A DNA stretch of 64,000 nt from Cheiracanthium punctorium (lineage: Eukaryota; Arthropoda; Arachnida; Araneae; Cheiracanthiidae), in contig JAWZYV010016568.1 of assembly GCA_038373885.1 (NCBI GenBank), positions 248,001-312,000 on the forward strand. Reading direction: 5' to 3'. Below the pieces are notes generated by a model, which was given only the letters and a program-made list of their open reading frames with translations, had not been told where the DNA came from and ran no database searches. The position numbers and the translations under genes are program-made. Every line of letters begins with the position of its first letter. Within the stretch, counting starts at the first letter, position 1. Shown piece after piece: positions 11,049 to 20,869 of this stretch.

Positions 11049-11962
11049 TTAAAAAAAAAATTGCCTTTCATAACTATTTTAACCGCAAAAGGAATTCGGA
11101 TTACAGTACTTTCGAGAAAGGAAAAATGTGAAGTGAGAAAGTATGTTAAAAAAAAAAAAAAAAAAGATTTTCCCTATGTGATTTGAGTTATTTCATAAGT
11201 TTTAAAGGAAACTAGTTTCTTTGTGCTTTGTTACCAGACGAAAACGAAGTTTTACTTTACAAGCATAAAGAATGCGGAAGAGATTATTTAATAGTGAAAA
11301 AGCTAAAATCTACATGATTAAATCCGGTGAAGAATTAAAAAAAAATGCTTAAAATTTATTTTTAATTATTATTCATTCATGAGGAAATATAAATTGTAAA
11401 ACTTTAAAGGAGGAAATAGTTTAGTACGAAGACCTGTAATGGTGATTGTAAATGAATATTCAAAGGCTATATCTTCTAAACAATACAAAGTAGCACAATA
11501 TTTTGCACTATTTCATTTTCGTAAGAAGTTACAGAGTTTCTTTTCTTTCTCTTATTTTTTCTTTCTCTTTTTTTTTTTTTTGAGCAAGTGATGTGAGAGG
11601 TCAGTGCCCCGCAAGAAGCCCCAACTTTCTGCCATTATTTGGACCTAACTTTAATCACACCTAATAAGTTAACTGCTATTATTTTCTTTTTGTCTACATA
11701 AAACAAATCGGGTTTTTTTTCCTGCCTCTACCGGCTGACACTGCTGATCTGAAAAATAAGATGACTGCAGCCATCGAAACTGTGAAAACAGACATGCTGA
11801 ACCAAACTTTGATACGAATTTTGCTATACAAAATGGATGTCGTCAGTGTTGCTGGTATTGGTCCCAATGAACATTTATAACTTCATGCTGTTAGCAACTT
11901 TTCAATATGATTTTTTAAATTACTTTTTCCCGAAATGCGTGTTCTCTGTAGTTTTGTAAATA

Positions 11963-12631
11963 CAGTAATCCTCCCTATAACACGGTACTCTTATAACGCG
12001 TTTTCATATTACGCGATTTCATGTCCCTCGTATAACACGTGTTTTCCCCCATGTAACGCGGGGATTTCCCACGTTATAGTACTTGTGACGAATTGTGATT
12101 TTTCAGCGGAACGATCTAGTGAATTTAAAATAAATCTTCAATACTGTCTTGCACCATATGTAAAAATTCAGAAAAAACATAAAATAGAAAACGAAGAGTC
12201 ATTAGATAGTGAAATTTAATTAATATAGACGAACAAGAAGATATGCTCTTAAGTAAAGAGAATAACAAAGCTTCAAATTGTGAAATATTTGAAGATTTTA
12301 TTAAAAAAAGATGCCGGGGGAACGTTATTTCAGATAGACCCGAAGCAAATAAACATATAGCATAACTATTTTTGGAATTATGTAATTTTTTTTAAATTAA
12401 CTGTTTTTTAGTTACATATGTGTAAGTGTTTTATTTAAAATGTTCTTAGTTTGATTTTAATAAGATGCACATATTTCGCACATATTTAGTTTTTCCTTAA
12501 TATTCGATTTACTTGAATCATTTGTACATAACGCGTTATACGGGGTGTCAGAGCGCGTTATACGAGAATACTCCTACAACGCGTTTTCTATAACGCGGAA
12601 CGCATCTACCGTGTTATAGGGGGGATTACTG
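11963..12631. mobile_element. Pogo/Tigger-like element, internally decayed
   Basis: 669 bp between TA (11961-11962) and TA (12632-12633). The ends are near-identical inverted repeats, CAGTAATCC(T/C)CCCTATA then ACACGGTA. Subterminal TATAACGCG repeats face inward from both ends. The interior has no intact transposase. Confidence 0.85.
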
Positions 12632-12749
12632 TATTGTCCTCGGGTATTCATTTGTAAGTTCGGGTATTCATTTGTAATCACCCTGTATATTTCTCCATAT
12701 GTTGCAGTAAGACGGTAAAAAATATTTATCTTGAAAATCTAAAAGCTTA

Positions 12750-13094
12750 CATTGTACAATCTTGATAATCCGACATATATGGAAACAGACAGCCGCCGGA
12801 TTATCGAAAATTTCTGGATTAACAAGATCTCGTGTTTTTGACACAAACTTAAAGTCACGTGCTTTTCGTTCGTTCGGCATCGTGGTACACTATATAAATA
12901 CACTACAAAGTACATTAGATGCAGTTAAATTAGAAGACAACGGCGAAAGAGCAAGGGAAGCACAAGAGCGGACATACTTGCGTACATTCGCGGTGGTCAG
13001 CAGGTCGGAAGACAGTATGACATGTGTTTACCAAGAGCACCGGATTATTAAGGGTACCGGACTAACCAGCCGCCGAATTATCAAGAGTGTACTG
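12750..13094. mobile_element. Second pogo/Tigger-like MITE
   Basis: The inverted ends share TCTTGATAAT(C/T)CG and a GTACA segment. TA precedes the left end (12748-12749), and the right-hand TA has decayed to CA. An open stretch inside is not a gene. Confidence 0.6.
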
Positions 13095-14865
13095 CATACA
13101 AGTATATTTTGAGGTATTTAGAGCAGCCTTTTATTTTATCGTTGATAACTTATAAAAAGTAGTTGTACAAGTAGAAATATGCGGAAGGAAATATTAAAGA
13201 AAGAAAAATAATGTGTGATTTATCCCACAATGGCGAGGATATGCTAAATAAGAAAAACTTGCACACATCAAATTTATGAATGACACATAAAATTTATCTG
13301 TCATTCACATTTGTAAATGCATTTAAGTTGTAATATTTTATAAAGAAATAATTGAGTTTAAAGACTTCAGCTCTTCGTACGATGCAATAGCTATTAACCC
13401 TTTATGTTTCAAGAATTTAAACTTTAAGTTCTTTTGCTGCAGTGTGCAGAAACAGATTATGAACATACTGAAAGATTTTATTTTCTAGTTTTGTAATTCA
13501 TGTAAAATTTGTTGACCAAGATGCTTTTGCTGCAGAGTTCAATAAAAAGGTTATTTTCGTATTACTTGAAAAAATATGTGTAGTATACCAAAGTGTTTGG
13601 GAACATTTTAAAATGAGAACTTTTTGAAAAATCATTAAAATTCTTATAAGGTTGACCTGCGAAAAAACACTACAAGTATTGGAATAACCAATAGTGCGAG
13701 TGCTGAAGGACGAAATATAGTTTCGTGTTACAATATTAGATAAGTATCAGAAACTTTTCAGAATAAAAAAAAAAAAAAAATGCTCACGTTATTCTTGAAG
13801 AAAGCAGTCATTCAAATATTTTTGATGCACTATAATTAATTTTTACTGCTGTAATTGGTTTGTTACAGATCTGCAAAACGATGATACAAAGGCTTAAGAT
13901 AGACAATATGTCTAACTTTAAAATCTTCCAAAAATTTCAAACTAATTTATCATTATTTTTAGCAGTTCAGATATTAAAATCAGATTATTTTTTAGCTTAC
14001 TACCGGATAAAAGTATAAGGTTTCACTGAGGGAAAAATTCGAAAATAAAGATTAAATAGAGGAAACAGGAGTTTGTGTGATTCACCGTGCTGGTGAAGTT
14101 ATAGCAATTTGCATAGAAATGTTTTAAAATTACTTTTTATATAAATTGGTAAATTAACTTGAGCTATATTTGACTAAATCTAGAAAACGACCAAAAGTAA
14201 TTTATCGTTGTGTTTTGAAATTCAGATATCAAAAGCAGTTTATTTGTTTAGCTGCATTGTTACCTGACAAAAGAATAAGGTTTTATATGAGCAGAAATTC
14301 GAAAGCAACGATTAACCCCTTCCGTCTCGCTCCCAAGATATTCCAGGCTGGAGAGTTCAAAAGCTATGCGCCAGAAAGATTAGCATTTCAATTCTTATTC
14401 ACGGATGTTTTTATTTTTGTTTTATTTTAATCAAAATGTCCAAAACCTTAAAATGAATGCATATATTGTACATACACTTATTTTTATACAATATTTTTTG
14501 AATAAGAAAATAGGCACTTTTATGACCGCTTTCTTGAAAATAATATCACCGGTAAGGGTGTTAAATAGAGAAAACAGTAGTTTATGGGATTCACCACAGT
14601 GGCGAAGTTATGACAGTTCACATAAAAATCTTCTAAAATTACTTTTTATTTAAAATGGTGAATTAATTTGAACTAAGTATTTGACTGAAAATTAGCGTAG
14701 AAGATACATTAAAAAAGACTGAAGAAAAAACAAAACTTTCCATGCTTTTCTTATAGTATGATGAAAAGATAATATGCAAACCTTAAAATTTCTGAAAATC
14801 TATAAAAGATTTTCTCTTTGCTTTAGCCATCTTGGGACTTCTAAAGCGAGCTGATTTCTTTGCAG

Positions 14866-14908
14866 TGTCACTACCTAGAAAATGAAACTAGTTTTACAGG
14901 CGCGAAAG
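14866..14908 (+). other. Exon-like block, copy 3 (decayed donor)
   Basis: It is preceded by TTTCTTTGCAG and reads CHYLENETSFTGAK. The donor is a poor GTTGGG one base earlier than in copies 1 and 2. Confidence 0.3.
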
Positions 14909-15000
14909 GTTGGGGGGGGGGCTTATTTAATTAGTCAAAGAATTACGAATGCTTCGTAGTTTTCTGTATCGTGGAGTTGATTCAGTTGGATAAATTTAAA

Positions 15001-16764
15001 AACATAATTTTTTATGAAAAAAAGTAAATAGTTAAGTGAACAAGCACAGTAACAATTCAAAATTAATAAACTGAAAAAACAAGAATGAAATTAGAAAACT
15101 TTGAATGATGCTAGTGGAATTTAAACAGGGTGGAGAAACCGGTGCAGCAGGTGATCTGTAGTTTTCTTCGTAAAATCTACTGCATAAAATTTTATTTAAT
15201 TAAATTAACACATGGATATTTTTCAGTTATTCAAAAATTTTCCTCGGTAAAAAGCAGAATCTTTCGGCGAATTTTAAGTAAATTGTTGAATAATTACATA
15301 AATATGAAAATATAACAATTATTAAAAATTTTTAATTTTAAAATGCTTTCTTGTTTTATTATTATTAAAATTTAGATATTATTATTAAATTCTAGTTCTG
15401 TACTTAATTTAAGCTCTATACTTAAACATATAATATGCTTTATCCCCCCCCCCCCCCTCTTAAGCACTAAATTGAATACACTGCCATTTCTTGAATAATA
15501 AAAAGATGGAATAAATATAAAATATAAATAAATATTATCCCTCTATTATCATTAAACTTTGTGATTTTTTTTTCTTCATCCCTCCCCCCCCTCCCTCGTA
15601 AATAAAGGTATGTTTTGTAAAATCATTTTATTTTATATTATAAGGTTTTATTTTACATTTTAAGCACTTTTAGTGGAAACTTACTTCTGGGGAAAATGAC
15701 TAGACAATATTTTGCCGCATGCTTTTGGAGGCATAGTCTGAAAAATTAGGGGGAAATTCTGAATCCTCCAATGTAGACTTGCAGGAACTTCTTCAACCGT
15801 GGAGATGTGTTGCCTCTATTTTGTTTTTAACTGAGCTTTGTGAGTGTAGTTCAAACAAAAACGGTATATTTTGTTTTTAAGACGATCAGGCGGCATCTCC
15901 TATGGTGGCCGTACCTAATTTTTATTTTTTTGTCAACTATACTATGATTGACCAAAGACATCGCAACATCGTAAGACAAGTCTTTAATCTCGATGTTCGT
16001 CTTTTGTGCGGGTGTTATAGATTTTGGATTTGTTTTTATAGACGACAATACCAGGTCATCTGCCATTCCATAACCAGCGATCTGGCTGTGCAGTTTTAAC
16101 GCAGAAAATGGAGTAGTCTGCGCGCTCCTTGTGTACGAAGCCAGTAACAGAGCATGCACGGGATGGCTGCAGCTTTCCACGGAACGATTTTGAACAACTC
16201 TCCAAAAATTGTATCCTACTTTTATGCAAAAGTAACTGTAACTTAAATTTCTTTAAAAAATATCCAATTCCAGAACATTAAAAAAAAAATAAGCAAACTA
16301 TGCCAGAGGTAGAAAAATAAAAAGGAATATTTATTTACAAACTTTATATAAACCTCGTAGACATAGAATTATTGAAGGAGAAAAATCCTTAAGTTTTTTT
16401 AGCTCCTCTAATTATACATGTTTTATACAAATCAGAGAATAAATCTTTTCCTCCTTTCCCCTATAATTTTGAAAAGTGTACGCGAAGGGATAACCCCAGT
16501 GCCACTGGTATAAGGAGAACCTCCGAAGATTTTGATTCTGTGGTGAGGTAAGTTCTTTTGGGGAGTTTTAGTTTATTTTACAGAGATTCGCAAGAACTTT
16601 CAGGGGGAGAGAATCGAGATTTTCGTGTGTAATTTATTGGACGCAATGTTGATCTATGTCATTATAAAATTTGGTATAAATTGTTGCAATCAATTTACGT
16701 ACTGATTTTTCTTTTGTGTATAAATTTTGAAGGAAAAAAAAAATTCGTGTAATATGCAAAGGAG
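15001..16764. other. Mostly featureless; one unassigned open frame
   Basis: AT-rich, with poly(C)/poly(T) runs near 15446 and 15580. Apart from the open frame at 15851-16180, I see no element ends or RNA genes. Confidence 0.45.
15851..16180 (-). other. Unassigned 109-codon open frame
   Basis: The minus strand is open for 109 codons and includes MADDLVLSSIKTNPKSITP after an upstream ATG. It is less AT-rich than its surroundings. A donor-like AG|GTACGG falls inside its 3' part, so a first exon is conceivable. I recognise no domain. The opposite strand also has a 65-codon frame, which weakens the case. It is just as likely to be a relic or chance. Confidence 0.25.
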
Positions 16765-16772
16765 ATGTGTGC

Positions 16773-17763
16773 TAGAGATGAGTTCGGGCTCATTTTTTGA
16801 AGCCCGAGCCCGCCCGAGCCCGAAGACTTTTAATCCGAGCCCGCCCGAGCCCGAGCAATATTATTTAAGTCGGAGCCCGAGCCCGCCCGAGCCCGAAGTT
16901 TTCAGCTAAAGATAAAATAAAATTCAAAGAAGTAATTCTTTTGATAGAATACAATAAATTTTGCTAATTAATTTGTGGCAAATTAAAGATAAATATAGTT
17001 GCAAATTTTTTAATGCACTTTCTAATTTTTTATATCTATGTTTATGAAAATAATGTCGGATCTCATGACTAACTAAACAATATAAGCCGCCGTTCTGAAA
17101 TACCCAAAGAGTTTCACGCGCCTTCTATGCACCCGTGCCGCTATTTTTACTTTCCGAACATGTACCATGTAAGGAAAGTATTGTAATCATTATGTAAGTA
17201 TTGTAATCATATTGGCCTATGGGGGGAAATTCTTGAAAGTGCGCTAGCGTTTAAACGATACATTCGATTGAGCTCAAATTGGATATATATGTTATAAACC
17301 ACCAAAGACCGGTATTGATTTTGGTGTGTATAGGACTTATAGTTTTCTTACAGGGCTACGACAAAGATTTCTTTTATATTATGGCTTAATGGCATATGGG
17401 GAGAAATTCTTGAGAGTGCGCAAGCGTTTAAACGGTGCATTCGATGGAGTTTCAATTTGGTATATATGTTTGAATTACTCATCGATTAAAATTTATTTAA
17501 ATACTTGGTAATGATCTTAATCGTAAGTGTTCGGAAAGTCGAGTGGAGTCACTCCAGATTTTTTTTTATAAGTACTTTTATTTTCCATATGAATTACTTT
17601 TAAAAAATCTGTTTCAGGGAGTATGTTCAATAAAATAGAAATTTTTCACGAGCCCGAGCCCGCCCTAGCCCGAACGCAAATGTGAATTACAGAGCCCGAG
17701 CCCGGTTCGGGCCCGGGCTCGGGCTCGGGCTTTCGGGCTCGGGCTGAGCCCGTCTCATCTCTA
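16773..17763. mobile_element. hAT element with CCCGAG-rich ends, copy 1
   Basis: The ends TAGAGATGAG and CTCATCTCTA are flanked by a perfect 8-bp target duplication ATGTGTGC (16765-16772 and 17764-17771), as hAT elements make. Both subterminal regions are arrays of CGAGCCCG-type repeats, longer here than in copy 2. No transposase frame is present. A 411-bp insertion at 17149-17559 is absent from copy 2. Confidence 0.92.
17149..17559 (+). mobile_element. Helentron-like non-autonomous element, copy 1
   Basis: It starts ACTTTCCGAACATG and ends TGTTCGGAAAGTCGAGTGGA then GTCACTCCAGAT. The 5' end is inverted at a site ~20 bp inside the 3' end, and the 3' end carries the hairpin GGAGTCACTCC. It sits in a T tract. 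This asymmetric layout is known for Helentron/HINE elements. The interior has repeated units (CGTTTAAACG(A/G)T then GCATTCGAT). Copy 2 of the host hAT shows the empty site. Confidence 0.6.
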
Positions 17764-18585
17764 ATGTGTGCATCTCTTTAAGAATAACAATTAAGATTTT
17801 TAATTGAACTATAATTTCCCTCTTTATAAAATACATATGTTCTGTGGGGAGCATAAAATTAAAAGCAGCTGTTTTTTTTTTAACTTTGTTTATGAGCATT
17901 AGCGAATGATTTTTTAAGAAATACATTTTTCTTTCAAAGCAGAAACAATTTTCTTCCAGACATTAATGAATTCGAAATAAAACTTCTGTCTCGAGAATGT
18001 AGATGGCAACACTTATTCCACTTTTGTCTTCCATCTCTTGCAATGCCGCGCTGATTCAGAGGCTGAGAGTATTCGTGGAATCCCGGCGACTGACGTCACA
18101 GACAGCGGGAAATCCTGGAAAATAAAATAATAATAATAAAAAAAGGGCCTGAGTCAGGGTCGAGGCAATATTTAAGGTCTTGCAAGGAGGAAGTCCTGGA
18201 CCAGAGCACATTCAGAAACCGATGGTGAAAAACTCTCATTGCTGCCCGCAAAAAATAATAAATAATAATGATGATAATAAAAAAAAAGAATTCGGTCTGA
18301 AGTAGAACCGGTTCTTTGTGTCTCAGAGAGAGAGAGAGAAGCGGAGGGCGGTAAGTGCAGCATGTGCATGTTTTCGTGTGTATGTGTGTGCGTGTGTGCA
18401 CGCTAGACGGCCAGCAGACTGACGGAAATCAATACATGGCTGAGGTCGCGCTGGTTTCGACTCGGTGCGCGCGGACAAGGACCAGCGTAGGAGTTGCAGA
18501 CAGTTCTTTGTAGGTGCGGATTCCGTCCCTCCACTCTGGCGGCGATTTCGCAATTTTCGAATTGGGGGGGAAATGACGATGTTAA

Positions 18586-18938
18586 CCCTTTAACGCGCCG
18601 TGTCCTCGCCGTGAGGACACCAAACTCTGACGTTTTGACTGTTGCCAGCCACGAATAGTAGATTGAGTTCTTAAAAATAGGTGCGGGTGACATAGCTCCA
18701 CGAGAATCCTTTACTTTTTAACACGTCATTTCCCGTAAAAACAATGGTCACGATTATTTTTAACAGCACTGACATCTACTGAAAAATGGAAGAATGCGAG
18801 AGACAACTGGACAGATTTCCCAATGCTGAAAAAAAGGCAGCCGTTGCCATCGCTCGACTTAACTACCAGCAAGATGGCGGACGATCGAAACGTTCATCGC
18901 GTGCCACAGATCTAGAGACCCTTTTTTGACGCAGCTGG
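18586..18938 (+). mobile_element. piggyBac-like element, left part
   Basis: It starts at TTAA (18582-18585) with CCCTTTAACGCGCCG and aligns through its whole length with the left parts of the elements at 50261 and 55565. A fragment of a hAT MITE end (GGCTACGCACCTG) follows it. It may pair with the right end at 20844. Confidence 0.75.
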
Positions 18939-18980
18939 TTGACCCCCCTAACTCCCCCCCCCTTTGGCTACGCACCTGGT
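18939..18980. mobile_element. Fragment of a GGCTACGCC-ended hAT MITE
   Basis: The sequence GACCCCCCTAACTCC, a C run, then GGCTACGCACCTG matches the right end of the MITE at 38717-38898. The left end is missing. Confidence 0.5.
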
Positions 18981-19511
18981 ACAGGGGGTTAAACCTTCCC
19001 AGTAAATCCTAAGTCCCCTCTTGAAAATTTAGATTTTTTATTGAAAGAACAGTTAGTGATGACCCATGGGAGACCATATTAATTTTCAGGGGAAGGGGGC
19101 AGAGTGAGTGCTGAAGGGGCTGCAATCCCCCCCCCCCCCAAATAAAATCCTGGGTACTCTACTGGAATGGAGGGAGGGCTCATTGCTGATTTTCAAATAA
19201 TTTCATATTAAAATAATACAAAAGGTATGATATGCTGTAAATTGTTCACTACAGTAACGGATAGGGGGCTAGACTCGAAACCCTCTTGCCTCCCTGTGTG
19301 GGCGGTCATGTGATGACCTCGAGATGAAGACCAGGGATTGAACTGTCCCCTTAATTTTATAGGTCCACTGGACTCGAAAGATTCACTTTTTGTGGCTCTG
19401 CTGAACTTTCAGAGTCCTTTTTCAATAACATTAAAAAATAATGAAAGCCCTTATTAGTCTAACACTGGGCGTAAAAAGCGGGTTCTCGAATACGTTTAAG
19501 ATCTTAAAACG

Positions 19512-19913
19512 CAGTACCATGGCCGAGCGCATAGCACTCTGAACTGAGAGACGGAAGATGCCTGGTTCAAAACCAGGTCGCGTCTGCCGACCTAACAGTT
19601 TGCAGTTTTCCGTGGTTTCCTCCGAAACTTAGCATAAATGCGGATCAGGACCCCTTATAAAGACTCCCCATGCAGGGCACCCCACTTCTGGGCTTAGAGT
19701 CAAAGGCGGATCCAGTGGGAGGGCGCAGGGGGCGCGCGCCCCCTCCGAGAAAAAATATATTTACACTAGATAAATGGATCTTTCACCAATATTAAGTAGA
19801 CTTTACACTAGATAAAATGAGTATTCACGATTTGCGCCCCTCCAGAAAAAGTTTCTGGATCCGCCCTCGCCTAGAGCCCAGTCCCACGGACGCAATCCCA
19901 CAACAACAACAAA
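19512..19913 (+). mobile_element. SINE family 1, copy B, with a MITE inside
   Basis: Flanked by the 8-bp target duplication TTAAAACG (19504-19511 and 19914-19921). A-box TGGCCGAGCGC and B-box-like GGTTCAAAACC are present. The body (GACCTAACAGTTTGCAG, GACTCCC, GGGCACCCC, CACAACAACAAC tail) matches the copies at 4058 and 38432. Confidence 0.8.
19701..19869. mobile_element. hAT-type MITE (GGCGGATCCAG ends) inside the SINE
   Basis: The ends (G)GCGGATCCAG and CTGGATCCGCC are inverted. Flanks CTTAGAGT and CCTAGAGC match at 6 of 8 bases, a worn 8-bp duplication. The SINE sequence resumes after it. Confidence 0.65.
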
Positions 19914-20599
19914 TTAAAACGGCCCCCCAGACTCAGTGGTTGAAAGAAAATGGCTCTTGTTTTTGTAAAAATGCGTAAAATACGCACTAAGCCCGTCAGC
20001 GCAATACCTGATGCTGTAGCTTTCCTCTTTAGAAAATTTTAAAAACTACCTGGTAGTCACATTAGACATTTAGCATAGACAGTACAAGTGTCTTAGGCAA
20101 GTTTTTTATGACGTAATTTGGTGATACATAGGAAAGTATAATTGGACATTTTGTGTATAGGTAAATATTTGTGTGTAAATCAGATTCTCTGCTTGAATTT
20201 TGCGAATATCTCTGTGGTAATCTCTGAAATGCATGCGATTGTATACAAATTTTAGGAACTGCATTTTATCTGTAACCAGTACTAAATTAGACCGCTCTCG
20301 GGATATATGCAAAGGCCGCTAGTCACCATAATCGAATCATACCGACCTAACTTAATAACTATCATTATTTATTTATTTTACTTGAGCGATCTCTATATTT
20401 TACTCTTCGTCGCTTATTTTTCCTTATCTCAATATAGGTCGAAGGCTAAAGTCAAAGGGATACCGACAGTCATGGACAGCTCTGTGGCCGAGTCGAAGGC
20501 ATGAGCGTAGAGACCGAAAATTTTGGAGGGGGTAAACAGCATACCTAAAGGAAAATTAGCGAAGTTTCTCCAGGATTTGATAAAAAGTTTTCAAATGCA

Positions 20600-20844
20600 T
20601 GGTTTTGTTTGCGAAATTGGGGGGGCTTTGCGGACATTCAGCTGTATCAGAAAACTTCTTTAGCTCTGTGGCGCCAGGTGGGCAAATCAGTCGATTGACC
20701 GCCATGTTGTTCGTAGTTAAATGAATCGTTGGCAACGCATGCACTTTTTCAGCGTTGAGACTATTTAACCATATTATTCTGCGACTAGCAGTGAAAGCGC
20801 CGAAATAAGGTGGTTTCACAGAGTAACCACCGCTAGTCAAAGGG
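20600..20844 (+). mobile_element. piggyBac-like element, right part
   Basis: It ends GCTAGTCAAAGGG before TTAA (20845-20848). The stretch GACCGCCATGTTG through TTTTTCAGCGTTGAG is a diverged match to the right arm of the 50261 element, with ~80 extra bases at the end. It could be the other end of the 18586 element, which would then be 2.26 kb with a SINE inside, or a separate insertion. Confidence 0.55.
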
Positions 20845-20869
20845 TTAACAGCTACATGAATGGGGTGGG

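Larger units (their letters stand above)
7100..15000 (+). repeat. Decayed array of related repeat modules
   Basis: Diverged copies of the same module recur at irregular spacing of about 0.25-3 kb. One block resembles ACTAGTTTCTTTGCAG followed by TTACC..AAAA..AGTTTTACAGG (about 7155, 8845, 9780, 11210, 13985, 14230, 14850). A second block resembles AAATAGAGAAAACAGTAG followed by GATTCACC..GTGGCGAAGTTAT (about 11300, 13190, 14055, 14567). The 14055 and 14567 copies align for ~130 bp at roughly 80 percent. Other transposons interrupt the array. Its origin is unknown. Confidence 0.55.

Noticed and set aside
12762..13112. 116-codon open frame
   Set aside because: It lies across a pogo-like MITE and has no coding motifs.
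16727..16909. Proline/glutamate-rich open frame
   Set aside because: It is the translation of the CGAGCCCG subterminal repeats of a hAT element.
18586..18938. Host regulatory region (GC-rich, conserved-looking)
   Set aside because: The same sequence recurs at 50261 and 55565 with TTAA edges, so it is a transposon family.
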